Below, piece after piece: positions 44,063 to 53,114 of a stretch of 64,000 nt of DNA. The translations under genes were made by a program, and so were the position numbers. The DNA is taken from contig NZ_JASZYQ010000007.1 in NCBI RefSeq assembly GCF_030316885.1, forward strand, positions 1-64,000. The letters run 5' to 3'. Every line of letters starts with the position of its first letter. The first letter of the stretch is position 1. The notes under the pieces were generated by a model that was not told the origin of the DNA, ran no database searches, and saw only the letters and a program-made list of their open reading frames with translations. The stretch is from Variovorax jilinensis. GTDB taxonomy: Bacteria; Pseudomonadota; Gammaproteobacteria; Burkholderiales; Burkholderiaceae_C.

Positions 44063-45484
44063 TCAAAAGGCAGGCTTGCGACAGCCGACGATGCCTTGTC
44101 GCTCCAGCGCTCGCGCCACCCGTAGCGCGAGGTCTTCTCGCCACGGAGGTGCAACGACCTGGACGCCGATGGGAAGTAGGGCGTCGTCGTCCCATACCGG
44201 AACCGTCACCACGGGCAAGCCGATGAAAGAGATCGGCTGGGTGTAGAGGCCCAGGTTTGGCCGGATGAGCAGGGTCTCGCCATCGAGGACCATGGTCTTT
44301 TGACCGATCAAGGGCGCGCGGCAGGGCGTGGCCGGTGCGAGCAGCACGTCCACGGACTTGAACAGTTCAAGGACCTGGTCGCGAAAGTGCCGGCGAAAGC
44401 GTTGGGCGGCAGTCACCCAGGCCGCGGGCGTTGCCAGTCCGCCGATGAGGCGGTTGCGAACTGCGGGATCGAAGTCTGCAGGGCGCTCCTTGAGGCGTCG
44501 GGCATGCAGCGCTGCGCCTTCGGCCGAGGTGATGACGATCGCCGACGCCCGCGCGATCTCCACCTGCGGCAGGTCGACCACCTGGCTCACGCCAAGCGTC
44601 GCGGCGAGCCGGTCGACGGATTCGAATGCCTCCGCTTGGCCGCCGCGTCGGAAGAATCCACCGGCGATGGCAATTCGCAGAACGCCGCTGCCTTTGCCTA
44701 TTTCGGCGAGGGTGAGATCGGGCCCCCGCGGATTCTGGACCGGGTCATCGCGATCGTGACCCTGCATCACGTCATAGATGCAGGCGAGATCTGCCACTGA
44801 ACGCCCGAAAGGGCCCAGGTGATCGAATGACGAGACGAAAGGGAAGCTGCCCGAGCGCGACAGACGACCGTAGGTGGGCTTCAAGCCGAATATTCCGCAC
44901 AGCGAGGACGGCACGCGAATGGATCCGTTGGTGTCCGAGCCGAGGGCGATGGGAACCAGGCCGGCGGCCACGGCCGCAGCCGATCCGCCGGACGACCCAC
45001 CGGACATGTGGTCGAGCGCATGGGGATTCCTCGACGCACCGTCATGGCAGTTCTCGCCGGTGAAGTCCGATGCGTACTCGCCCATGTTCAGTCCGCCCAC
45101 GAGGATCGCGCCTTGCGCTTGCAACCGCGCGACGAGAAAAGCGTCATGCTGCGCCGGCGGGCAGTCCCGATTTATCCTTGAGCCCGCGCGCGTGGGAATA
45201 CCCTGGATGTCGAACAGGTTTTTTGCGGCGAAAGGCACGCCCGCCAAGGACCCCAACTTCGCGCCACCGGCACGCTGGCGATCCAACGTGTCCGCTGCCG
45301 CCAATGCCCGCTCGGCAGTGACGTCGGTGAAAGCATTCACCGCCGGATTGACGGCATCGATGCGGTGCAGTGTCTGTTCGATGACCGATCGTGCGGTGAT
45401 TTCTCCGGAAGAGACTGAGCGGGCGATGGCCTGGGCGGAAGCAAACGCCAAATGTCCGGCTTCCAACTGGACAGGCGCCGTCAT
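44063..45484 (-). CDS. atzE: amidase-signature hydrolase, AtzE-like
   Basis: This 473-residue amidase has the Ser-cisSer-Lys triad: Lys in FAAKNLFDI, cis-Ser in SGGSSGGSAA and nucleophile Ser in GSDTNGSIRVP. It is most like AtzE, the 1-carboxybiuret hydrolase of the cyanurate pathway, and it is preceded by AtzG with an ATGA overlap. In this operon it would hydrolyse the amide released by nitrile hydratase. That is inference from context. Confidence 0.92.
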   Translation of the reverse strand: MTAPVQLEAGHLAFASAQAIARSVSSGEITARSVIEQTLHRIDAVNPAVNAFTDVTAERALAAADTLDRQRAGGAKLGSLAGVPFAAKNLFDIQGIPTRAGSRINRDCPPAQHDAFLVARLQAQGAILVGGLNMGEYASDFTGENCHDGASRNPHALDHMSGGSSGGSAAAVAAGLVPIALGSDTNGSIRVPSSLCGIFGLKPTYGRLSRSGSFPFVSSFDHLGPFGRSVADLACIYDVMQGHDRDDPVQNPRGPDLTLAEIGKGSGVLRIAIAGGFFRRGGQAEAFESVDRLAATLGVSQVVDLPQVEIARASAIVITSAEGAALHARRLKERPADFDPAVRNRLIGGLATPAAWVTAAQRFRRHFRDQVLELFKSVDVLLAPATPCRAPLIGQKTMVLDGETLLIRPNLGLYTQPISFIGLPVVTVPVWDDDALLPIGVQVVAPPWREDLALRVARALERQGIVGCRKPAF

Positions 45485-45687
45485 GGGCGGAACACCGCAG
45501 CGGGTTCAGCGTCGTCACCCAGGTCGATCGCCAGCACGAGCCGGGCCGCCTGCGCAACGATGTTCAGGAAGAAGCACGCCTCGCTGCGCCAAGCTTCTTC
45601 CACCTGCAGGCCGAACAGATCGATCGAGGCCGACAAGAGGGTGTCGAGCGGGTCGCCCGACGGGGACGTGGGGATTCTCTCGGCCAT
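45481..45687 (-). CDS. atzG: AtzG-like small subunit (DUF4089)
   Basis: ATG 45687 has AAAGG at suitable spacing and gives 68 residues. The ATG at 45693 abuts that purine stretch. The C-terminus, DDAEPAAVFRP, is the AtzG hallmark (usually EPAPVFRP). The middle is a two-helix domain that stabilises AtzE. The stop overlaps atzE. The short length would be missed by many gene finders. Confidence 0.88.
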   Translation of the reverse strand: MAERIPTSPSGDPLDTLLSASIDLFGLQVEEAWRSEACFFLNIVAQAARLVLAIDLGDDAEPAAVFRP

Positions 45688-45873
45688 TCGCATCCTTTGG
45701 ACATGGGCATTTGCGTCGGCAACTTCGTCCGAACTGCAGATGCTCGGGTTCGCCGGTGCCTTGGAAGGTCGGATTCTGCGCAACGACCCCGTCGCGGCAA
45801 AGCGAGCTTTGCCAAACACAGCCTTTGTAGATGACGAAAGCACCGCGCCCAGGCCGGGCGACGGGAACTGCCG

Positions 45874-46773
45874 CTAGATGGCGGGGGCCTGCGGCCTGCA
45901 GAGCGTCGCGATCAAGTGACCCAGCTGCCGATTCGCAGACACGGCGCCGCGTCGCACACACACGCGGTGGTGACGCTCGGCCCAAGGTTCCGCCAGGGCG
46001 ATCACGGCCAGGCGTTCGCGCTCCGAGGCATCGAGTGCCGACTCCGGAACGATGCCGATGCCAGCGCCGGAGGCCACCAGACGCGCCACGGCGGCATAGC
46101 CCGCGACCTGCACGCGAACATCCAGGCGTCCACCGAGTGCGGCGGCCTGATTCATCAGGTAGGTGTGCAGCGCGGATCCGTTCTGCAGGCAGATCCACGT
46201 TTCTTGGAAACACTCGGCAAAACGCACTGACTTGCGACGACTGAGGCGACCGCCCAATGGCGCGACGATCACGAAGCGGTCCTCGCGGTAGGGCAGGAAC
46301 TCGAGGTCGGGGTGATCGGACTCGATGGCCACCACGCCGATGTCGGCGCGTCCTTGTGCGACCGCTGCAATGATGTCGGGCCCGAGCCGTTCCTCTAGGG
46401 TGATGCGAACGGACGGATGCGCCGCGAAGAAGCGCGCCAGATCGGCCGGAAGGTGCGAGTTGACGGCGTTGTTGTTGGCAAAGAAGGTCAGGTGCGTTCC
46501 CAGCCCGAGGGCATAGGGCGAGAGGTCCGAATGCATTTGCTCGAGCCGCGCCAGGCATTGGCGAACATGCTCCAGCATGACGGTGCCTGCCGCGGTGAGC
46601 GCGACGCCGCGCGCCTGACGCACGAAAAGGGTGACATGCAGCGCTTCTTCGAGCCCTTTGAGACGCAGGCTGGCCGACGAGGGGGCGAGGTGGCAGCGTG
46701 CCGCACCACGCGAAAGGCTACCTTCCTCGGCCGTGGCGAGGAATATCCGCAGGTCTGTGAGGTCGTAGTGCAT
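45874..46773 (-). CDS. LysR-type transcriptional regulator
   Basis: This 299-residue protein has an N-terminal winged HTH (YDLTDLRIFLATAEEGSLSR, then RLKGLEEALHVTLFVRQARG) and a C-terminal substrate-binding domain. It is encoded directly upstream of the atzG operon, on the same strand (186-bp gap), and divergently from the Bug receptor. It probably senses the nitrile, amide or acid and controls both transcripts. Confidence 0.93.
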   Translation of the reverse strand: MHYDLTDLRIFLATAEEGSLSRGAARCHLAPSSASLRLKGLEEALHVTLFVRQARGVALTAAGTVMLEHVRQCLARLEQMHSDLSPYALGLGTHLTFFANNNAVNSHLPADLARFFAAHPSVRITLEERLGPDIIAAVAQGRADIGVVAIESDHPDLEFLPYREDRFVIVAPLGGRLSRRKSVRFAECFQETWICLQNGSALHTYLMNQAAALGGRLDVRVQVAGYAAVARLVASGAGIGIVPESALDASERERLAVIALAEPWAERHHRVCVRRGAVSANRQLGHLIATLCRPQAPAI

Positions 46774-46839
46774 CGGTCAGGCCCAGGATGAAGTTCCGTC
46801 GAATTTGCAGAGGAAGGCGCCGAGACGGTGGGCCCATTC

Positions 46840-46862
46840 TTGCAAGGTTTTGTATTCTGCAA
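46840..46862. promoter_or_regulatory. TTGCA-N13-TGCAA inverted repeat, candidate LysR site
   Basis: TTGCA at 46840-46844 and TGCAA at 46858-46862 form a dyad in the 166-bp region between lysR and the Bug receptor. Further single copies of TTGCA occur at 46805 and 46871. The dyad resembles the T-N11-A type site bound by LysR dimers, with a slightly longer spacer. Confidence 0.45.
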
Positions 46863-46939
46863 AAGCTGCCCTTGCAAATGCCCGCTTGTCGCTCGGGTCC
46901 GTGCTACAGAAACTGCACGCTTCACCCAGGAGTCCTTCC

Positions 46940-47920
46940 ATGTCCTTGCCCCCATTTGTCCGCGCTTTCGTCGCCGCCACGTTGGCGATCACTGGTGCAG
47001 CCGCGGCGGCGCAGCCGGCCTATCCAGAGCGCGCCGTGACGCTGGTCTCGCCTTTTCCGGCTGGCGGCGCCACCGATCTGGTGGCGAGGGTCATTGCGCA
47101 AAGGCTTGCCGTGGCCATGGACCAGCCTTTCGTCGTTGACAACCGTGCGGGCGCCACGGGACTGATTGGTGAGGCGTACGTGATGCGCGCTCGCGCCGAC
47201 GGCTACACCGTGCTGATCGCCAGCAACAGCAGCCATGTGATCGCGCCCCTGCTGCAGGCGAAGAAGCCATTCGACCCGGTGTCGGATTTCGAGCCGATCA
47301 CCATGTTGGGGAGCTATCCGCTGGCATTGAAGGTGAACCCCGCCGTCTCCGCGAAAGATGTCAAGGAGTTGGTGGCGCTAGCCAAGAAGTCGCCGGGCAA
47401 GCTCAACTTCGGCAGCATCGGGACGGGAAGCGTCACGCATCTCGCCGGCGAACAGTTCAAGCTCAAGAGCGGCATCGACATGACACATGTTCCCTACAAG
47501 GGAACCGCGGCGCTGGCCACCGCGCTCATCGCCGGCGAGATCGATCTGCAGTTCGACAGCGTCGGGTCCACCAAGCCACTGGTGGATGCGGGTCGGGCCC
47601 GCGCGCTCGCTGTGACTGGCAGCAAGCGATCGGCCCTGCTCCCCCAGGTACCCACGCTCGCCGAAGCGGGCGTACCCGGCGTGGACGCCATCGTGTGGGT
47701 GGGGGCCTTCGCGCCGAAGGGCACGCCTCCCGCCATCGTTGCGCGACTGCAGCAAGAGATGGTCAAGGCACTCAACGAAGACGCCGGCGTTCGGCGCGTC
47801 TTCTCGGACAACGGCATGGACATCGTGGGCAATGACAGCCGGGCCTTCGGCCAATCGCTGCAAAGCGAGCAGAAAAGCTGGGCCGACATGATTAGTGCGG
47901 CCGGGATCGAGAAGCAGTAG
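46940..47920 (+). CDS. TctC/Bug-family extracytoplasmic solute receptor
   Basis: ATG 46940 follows CAGGAG and gives 326 residues with a signal peptide ending AAAAQ (about residue 22). The mature part starts PERAVTLVSPFPAGGATDLV, the family pattern, and continues with DNRAGATGLIGEAYV. Bug receptors bind carboxylates or related small molecules. The gene is divergent from lysR and probably captures a substrate or product of the nitrile and amide operon. Confidence 0.94.
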   Translation: MSLPPFVRAFVAATLAITGAAAAAQPAYPERAVTLVSPFPAGGATDLVARVIAQRLAVAMDQPFVVDNRAGATGLIGEAYVMRARADGYTVLIASNSSHVIAPLLQAKKPFDPVSDFEPITMLGSYPLALKVNPAVSAKDVKELVALAKKSPGKLNFGSIGTGSVTHLAGEQFKLKSGIDMTHVPYKGTAALATALIAGEIDLQFDSVGSTKPLVDAGRARALAVTGSKRSALLPQVPTLAEAGVPGVDAIVWVGAFAPKGTPPAIVARLQQEMVKALNEDAGVRRVFSDNGMDIVGNDSRAFGQSLQSEQKSWADMISAAGIEKQ

Positions 47921-47944
47921 CGGCAGCACGACGTCCTCGGAATT

Positions 47945-48031
47945 GCTCATGACCGCAGGCGATACCTCTAGGTCAATCGACAACAGGACCTTCTTGTTCG
48001 CACGGATCTTGTCGAGGGCGTCTGCAGGTGC
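47945..48031 (-). pseudogene. relic of an amino-acid ABC-transporter binding protein
   Basis: The minus strand encodes ADALDKIRANKKVLLSIDL followed by a few residues, like the mature N-terminus of polar amino-acid ABC receptors (xxLDKIRxxKKLxIAIDLG). It is joined to nothing recognisable on either side. Treat as a possible 30-codon relic. Confidence 0.3.
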
Positions 48032-48362
48032 GACGTGGACCGGTTAAGCGGACACCCACGCATGAAACCGGACGAACGAATACTTCTCCATGAGCGGACC
48101 CCCAAATAGCTGGGCGTGCTGGTGACTAGCAGGGAGAAGTTCAAGCGATTCGAATGGGTTGGAACGCACGCGCGAAGGTCCACTTTTCGCCGGCAAAGCT
48201 AGTTCTCGATCGGGTCTGAAAGCGGACATTGCACGTCGGCGCCTGCAGACGTTCGTCGATTATTGCGAGTCACTGGGAAATTATGTTCATTTCATTCGCG
48301 GCGCGCCCCCGCCAAAGGCTGCTCGGAAAAAGCGCGGAGTGAGGAGGGCAGGGGAAGGCGTC

Positions 48363-48392
48363 AAGCCCGCCAGGGGGAAGGAGGGCTTTTTT
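48363..48392 (+). terminator. possible rho-independent terminator
   Basis: AAGCCC and GGGCTT form a 6-bp stem with a 14-base loop, followed by six T. It lies 440 bases beyond the Bug receptor stop, so its gene is uncertain. The rest of 48046-48606 holds no supported gene and is unusually GC- and purine-rich around 48300-48480. Confidence 0.35.
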
Positions 48393-48606
48393 AAACCGCT
48401 CTTGCCCCGGCAAAGCCCGCTTGGCATGAGGTGAAAAAGGGCGCCGCGGGGTGGCGCGGGGCGGCGACAAACTGTCGCGGCATTGGCGGGGTCGGCATCG
48501 GATGTGTGGTCTTCCGGCCTTGTCATATCACCTTGAATCGATCTCGGGCCCGAATCACCGAAAGACTAGCGCTCAGCGTGTCTTAATTTTGCTCAAGGCA
48601 GATCAC

Positions 48607-49155
48607 TCAAGGGTTGATTAGACCGCGAGCGAGGCGAAACAGCTCTGCTTGGTAGAGCGCGTCATGGAGGGCGTCGTGATCACCCTGCAGGGTGGGATTC
48701 AGCCTGCGAGCCATGGCGCTGGATCTCGTGTCCTGCCAAGTGCTCCCTGTGGCGCCCATATACACAGCTTTGATGTCAACCGCTGTGAAGCCGAACGGGT
48801 TTGTGCCTAGGAAGCGATGGAAGTAGTAGTTGACGAACGACCAATCAAACGGGGCGTTGAGGCCCACGAAGACCGGGAGCTCCCACTGCGTGCACTGCGA
48901 ACCAACCCACGTGGCGAAGTCCTGCATCGCAACATCAGGGGGTAGCCCATCCTTGGCGAGCGACTCCAGCGAAAGGCCGGTAACCTCCAAAGCTTCCGGT
49001 ACGAACTTGTTGCTGATCGGCTTGATCGAGCAGGAGAACGTCCTGCTCGGCTGGTCCACACAACAGGCGCCCAACGTGAGCATGCTGTATTCGCCAGGGA
49101 TGGGGCCAGCAGTCTCGACGTCGACGGAGATGAAGATTTCCTGCTTAGCGGTCAT
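48607..49155 (-). CDS. DEDDh 3'-5' exonuclease, last gene of the CBASS operon
   Basis: This 182-residue exonuclease-fold protein has the first acidic motif [11 protein letters not shown] (Asp12, Glu14), a central [11 protein letters not shown] and a C-terminal [10 protein letters not shown] (DEDDh). It starts 36 bases after the ATPase stop on the same strand. Exonucleases of this type are known accessory genes in CBASS. A separate housekeeping-like role is less likely, since it is only 182 residues and sits in the operon. Confidence 0.87.
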   Translation of the reverse strand: MTAKQEIFISVDVETAGPIPGEYSMLTLGACCVDQPSRTFSCSIKPISNKFVPEALEVTGLSLESLAKDGLPPDVAMQDFATWVGSQCTQWELPVFVGLNAPFDWSFVNYYFHRFLGTNPFGFTAVDIKAVYMGATGSTWQDTRSSAMARRLNPTLQGDHDALHDALYQAELFRLARGLINP

Positions 49156-49191
49156 GGGCTCTCCCGTTCTAATATTGGCTGCTGAACGCGG

Positions 49192-50082
49192 TCAATCGGC
49201 AAGAGCCGGCGACGGTGAGGTCACCTGCAGCGCCTGCTCGAAGTGGGTGAACGTAAGGCCAGTTTCAGGGAAGGCGAGCGCAACGGCCGCCGGGTAAAGG
49301 CGCGTCCGAATGTCGGAGTAGGTCCAGGAGGGTTTCCCGGCCACTGCGCCCGTCGAGGACACCAGCGATGCGATCTGCGATGGCGTCAGGCCCAAGTCCG
49401 CGAGATCCATACCGAAGAGGTCCTTGCGCTGCCCGGCATCGGGCCGGCGAAAATGCTCGACTACCGCAGCTCGGCGCTGGATGGCGGGATCAAGAACAGA
49501 CATCCGATTCGTGCACAGGATCGTGAAGATGCGGCCCTTGTTGGCCCGCAGCTCATCGATGGCCTGGATGAGCGTGTTCACCGCCACCTTGTCTTCGTGG
49601 TGGCTATGCTCTTGCGTCCGCGATGCCGCCAGGGAATCACCCTCGTCGATAATCAAGATCGCGCGGCGATCCTTGCCAATGGACTTTTTGATCTCTGCGA
49701 AAGCCTCAGATATCAACGTTCCCATTTCGCCGACGTTGCCGGTACCGCGCACACGATTACTCAGCTTGAAGAGCACCGAGTCTTCGACCTTCGCGTCCTT
49801 GGCGATGCGATTGCCGATTGCTTCGGCCATGGCCGACTTTCCGGTGCCGACGTCACCATAGAAAATTGCGAACGGGTATTGGTCGCGAAGCGCCTCCACC
49901 AGCGCAAGGCGCTTGCCGTGATGCTTTTTGCTCCAGGTCTCCACCTGATCCAGATTGATGAGCAACTGCAGTTGCTTGCTCACTCGGAGATACAGGCTCT
50001 CGAAGCCAAGCAACCCATTCGTGCGTGCGGTGATACCTGGGTCGGGAAGAGGGGTCTTGCTCTCGAATACAGAGATGCTCAC
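49192..50082 (-). CDS. TRIP13/Pch2-like AAA+ ATPase of type III CBASS
   Basis: This 296-residue AAA+ protein has Walker A GDVGTGKS at 76-83, Walker B ILIIDEGDS at about 142-150 and a sensor region FTILCTNRM. It lies directly after the HORMA gene with a four-base overlap. TRIP13-like ATPases unfold closed HORMA proteins and so switch off the nucleotide cyclase. The pairing defines type III CBASS. Confidence 0.9.
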   Translation of the reverse strand: MSISVFESKTPLPDPGITARTNGLLGFESLYLRVSKQLQLLINLDQVETWSKKHHGKRLALVEALRDQYPFAIFYGDVGTGKSAMAEAIGNRIAKDAKVEDSVLFKLSNRVRGTGNVGEMGTLISEAFAEIKKSIGKDRRAILIIDEGDSLAASRTQEHSHHEDKVAVNTLIQAIDELRANKGRIFTILCTNRMSVLDPAIQRRAAVVEHFRRPDAGQRKDLFGMDLADLGLTPSQIASLVSSTGAVAGKPSWTYSDIRTRLYPAAVALAFPETGLTFTHFEQALQVTSPSPALAD

Positions 50083-50576
50083 GTGAAATCCTTTCGTGTC
50101 ACACCGAATGCGTTGCTACTGTAGTCGCGTCCACCGGATTCCTTGAGGGATGCGTGTGCGGTGCTTGCATCCGTTGGAACCCAACCGATCTTGAGGTTGG
50201 GCAGAGTCTTCTCCTTGACTGCAGCTGTGTAGTCGTTGGTGTAGCTGAGGATGATCCGCAAGAAAGGCCGGCTCACCTCCGGCCAAAGGACACCGCCAGG
50301 CTTGGACGGGGTGAGATCGTTGCTCCCGACTTGGACCACGTACTGGACAGCCTTAACTTCCGCACCGGCGCTCAGAAGCGTGACATCGACCATCTTGAGG
50401 TATCCCCTCTGTGCGAGGTACTCAACGTCATGGCCGTACTTGGCCGCCTCAGCCTCGGTCATGCTCTTTGAGCTCTCCGCGATCATCCTCAAGTCCGATG
50501 TGAAACGCCGAACAACCTTGGCAACATCCTCATGCGTGAAGGTGAAGGTCTTGGTACTGCTGCTGGTGCCGCTCAT
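50079..50576 (-). CDS. bacterial HORMA-domain protein of CBASS
   Basis: This 165-residue protein begins after a Ser/Thr-rich stretch with TFTFTHEDVAKVVRRFTSDL. The fold pattern and short basic C-terminus (NAFGVTRKDFT) fit bacterial HORMA proteins, where the tail can act as closure peptide. HORMA proteins bind phage or peptide signals and activate the partner CD-NTase. Its neighbours (cyclase upstream by a four-base overlap, TRIP13-like ATPase downstream) make the call firm. Sequence similarity alone is weak. Confidence 0.82.
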   Translation of the reverse strand: MSGTSSSTKTFTFTHEDVAKVVRRFTSDLRMIAESSKSMTEAEAAKYGHDVEYLAQRGYLKMVDVTLLSAGAEVKAVQYVVQVGSNDLTPSKPGGVLWPEVSRPFLRIILSYTNDYTAAVKEKTLPNLKIGWVPTDASTAHASLKESGGRDYSSNAFGVTRKDFT

Positions 50577-51526
50577 TCGTCATCCTCCACCTTGAAGCGT
50601 GGGCCAAATACTTCTTTCCAAAGTTCCACATCGTCCTCCTCTGATGCAAACACTGCGTCTTCCCACGACTGGGTGGCAGCCTGCTTGATCTCTACACGTT
50701 CGTTCTCCGTAATCCTTGACGCCGCGTTGTTGCGATTGTTCACTGGGTCCACGATGACGACAGGGTCGGTGAACTGCACGGCTGAGCTGCTGCGGTTCTC
50801 GATGAAGTCGATGCGATCCTTCAAGCCGGACTGCGCGATGTAGAGCAGAAAGTCCCTGAAGCGTTTCTCGATGCTGCCGCCAGGGCCGTTCTTCTCCAGC
50901 AGATGCGCCATGATCAGTTCGATGTGAAACGACTTCAGGCCGGCCGGCTTGTGATGGTTCTTCCACCGCTTGCCCATCCGGACCAACGTTCTGAAGTGCG
51001 TATCGTTGTTCTTCCGATCGGCGACAAACTTGATCGAGCAGGGCGCGCAGGTTTCGCTCTTGGAACCATCCTGGATGTCAAACTGCCAGCCGTAATCCGG
51101 GCGCGCGAGATCCTGGATGAGAGGGACGATGTCGACGGCCAAGCCTGACCCGACGAAGGTGACGGTCGCAGCGCGTCGTTGGATCTCAAAGTCCTCAACC
51201 TTCTTGTTCGGATAGATCTTTATCAGCAACTCGTAGATGGTGTCGCTCAGCTGCTTGAACGTCTCATGGTCCGCATTCTTGCCGGTGATGTAAAACACCA
51301 CATCAACGTCGACCGCGTCGTCGTTGGTCTTGCGCAGAATGGTGTACTTCGCGAACGAGCCCGCCTTGACCACCTTGGTGACCTTCAGCTCCTCGCGGTT
51401 CTCGACCTGCTTTCGCAGCTCCTTGATCAGGCGATCAACCTGCTCGTGGTACTCAGTACGCTTCTTCTGCTGCAGACGCAGCACATTGCTGTCGTACCAT
51501 AGCAGTTGTGTATTCGTCAAAGGCAA
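50573..51526 (-). CDS. CD-NTase (cyclic-oligonucleotide synthase) of CBASS
   Basis: This 317-residue nucleotidyltransferase has the polymerase-beta-like motif GSFAKYT at 56-62, the catalytic DVDVV (Asp73, Asp75) and a third Asp in LAVDIVPLI (Asp132). An OAS1-like helical domain follows. Associated HORMA and TRIP13 genes suggest a clade C or D enzyme. The second messenger (for example a cyclic trinucleotide) is not readable from sequence. It starts 61 bases after the effector stop. Confidence 0.92.
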   Translation of the reverse strand: MPLTNTQLLWYDSNVLRLQQKKRTEYHEQVDRLIKELRKQVENREELKVTKVVKAGSFAKYTILRKTNDDAVDVDVVFYITGKNADHETFKQLSDTIYELLIKIYPNKKVEDFEIQRRAATVTFVGSGLAVDIVPLIQDLARPDYGWQFDIQDGSKSETCAPCSIKFVADRKNNDTHFRTLVRMGKRWKNHHKPAGLKSFHIELIMAHLLEKNGPGGSIEKRFRDFLLYIAQSGLKDRIDFIENRSSSAVQFTDPVVIVDPVNNRNNAASRITENERVEIKQAATQSWEDAVFASEEDDVELWKEVFGPRFKVEDDE

Positions 51527-51587
51527 ATCGGTCCTCCTAGTGGGGCTCTACGGCGCGCGTGACTGGGTTGAAAAGTTGTGACGACTC

Positions 51588-53114
51588 CTAAGAGCCCATG
51601 CCAAAGACGACCAGATCAGCAGCGACAATGGCTGCGGCCCTAGACGCCAGATCGTGAAACGTGTTGTCCTTCTTCGTGTCCCCGAAGTCGCTGATGCCGC
51701 GAATAATGAGCGAGGGGACGCTGTGCTGCGTGCACGCCGTGAAGATGCCCGCGGCCTCCATCTCAGCCACCTCCACCTTGCCGTGTAGATCGCGCAGCTG
51801 CCGGAACTTCTCGGGATCCCGCAAGAGCTTCTCGCCACTGCCGATGGTTGCCGCCTGCGGCATCGAGCGCTTAGAAACTGCTCCAGCTCCAGAGGCTTCC
51901 GGGAACACCAGTCCTTGGGCCGCACGCGCGCTATCAATGCGTGCGGTGGCGGACCTCGCCGAGGCGAGGTAGTTCGCGATGTCCTGCTGCACGGAAAAAT
52001 CCGGGCGATAGATCTCGGGCCGCGATTCGGTCCTGCCGCCTTCTAACAGCGCCGCCCCTTCATACGCGACCACTCGGTCCGCGATGACAACGTCGCCAAG
52101 CGCGGTCTTGTCGCGCATGCCGGCGGCGATGCCTATCATGATCACGAGTTTTGGTTTGAACTCCATCAAAAGCGCGGCGGTGATGGCCGCGGCATCAACA
52201 TTGCCAGCGGTGCCGAACGTGGCGATCGTGCAGGTAGCAAGCGTGCCCCTGTTGGTCTGGATTTGCGCGCGCCAGTGGTTCTGCCCGATATCGGTCTTCG
52301 CAGCTGGGGCCTCTTCATCGATCCCAAAGGCCATACGGGCTGCGTTGAGTTCAATAGGCAATGCCGTCAGCACCAATACGTCCGTAGGCGCTGCATGCGC
52401 CTCGGCTGCAAGCTCGTTCTCCAGGATCGCGACGACATGCGCCGCGATTTCCGGGATCGGCACGGCGGGCTCTTCAAGGGACAGTGCGGGCGTCTTGGAG
52501 ACGGCCTCTGCGCCAGTGTGGCTCAGGTAGGACAAGGGCGCCGACATGAACTTCCTGTGCACAACCAGCGCGCCTTCACCGTCCTCGCTGTTGGCCCCGA
52601 TCTTCAAATCCATCGGATAGACCGGCAGGCCCAGCTTCATCATCTTGTAGGCCCGATCGGAGACCCCCTTGCCCCCACCGAGCGCTAGCATCGCCGACGC
52701 GTGAGAGGCTTGCGCATCCCCGACGTTCCCCCCTGTGACAACCTCATCGGGGATGACATCGACCTTGGCAAGTCCACGCAGCGAAAGCCGCGCGATTAGT
52801 GCGCGCTGTTCGGGGTTCATGCTTGCTTGGCGATGCCGCTCAGCCAGGACGATGACGACGCGGGGCGATGTCGCCTGAGCAGGATGGCAAGCATCGATCT
52901 CACGCAGGATCGTCCAGTCAAAGATCAGCGGTTGCATTGCCGCATTGACCGGCTCAGAGGCGGTGTAGACAACGAATCCATCTCCAGCCTCCAGCACCTT
53001 CTTAGTGACTTCGCGTACGAACTCGTGTGCTCGATCGACGGACGTTGCTTCCGCGGACGCCGACGCGCTTCCCGCGAGTAGGAAATACCTAGGCTTGGAA
53101 TTCGACTGATTCAT
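51588..53114 (-). CDS. CBASS effector: SLOG-like sensor fused to nucleoside phosphorylase/nucleosidase
   Basis: ATG 53114 gives 508 residues; the reading frame reaching 53321 has a non-homologous leader. Residues about 8-235 have a Rossmann-like SLOG/TIR-like pattern, with RYFLLAGSASASAE and ALGGGKGVSDRAYKMM. Residues about 244-505 are a PNP/MTA-SAH-nucleosidase-type domain, with VLTALPIELNAA, the MEAAG motif and RGISDFGD. A second messenger probably activates the N-terminal part. The C-terminal part then cleaves a nucleoside pool. It is the first gene of the CBASS operon. Confidence 0.85.
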   Translation of the reverse strand: MNQSNSKPRYFLLAGSASASAEATSVDRAHEFVREVTKKVLEAGDGFVVYTASEPVNAAMQPLIFDWTILREIDACHPAQATSPRVVIVLAERHRQASMNPEQRALIARLSLRGLAKVDVIPDEVVTGGNVGDAQASHASAMLALGGGKGVSDRAYKMMKLGLPVYPMDLKIGANSEDGEGALVVHRKFMSAPLSYLSHTGAEAVSKTPALSLEEPAVPIPEIAAHVVAILENELAAEAHAAPTDVLVLTALPIELNAARMAFGIDEEAPAAKTDIGQNHWRAQIQTNRGTLATCTIATFGTAGNVDAAAITAALLMEFKPKLVIMIGIAAGMRDKTALGDVVIADRVVAYEGAALLEGGRTESRPEIYRPDFSVQQDIANYLASARSATARIDSARAAQGLVFPEASGAGAVSKRSMPQAATIGSGEKLLRDPEKFRQLRDLHGKVEVAEMEAAGIFTACTQHSVPSLIIRGISDFGDTKKDNTFHDLASRAAAIVAADLVVFGMGS

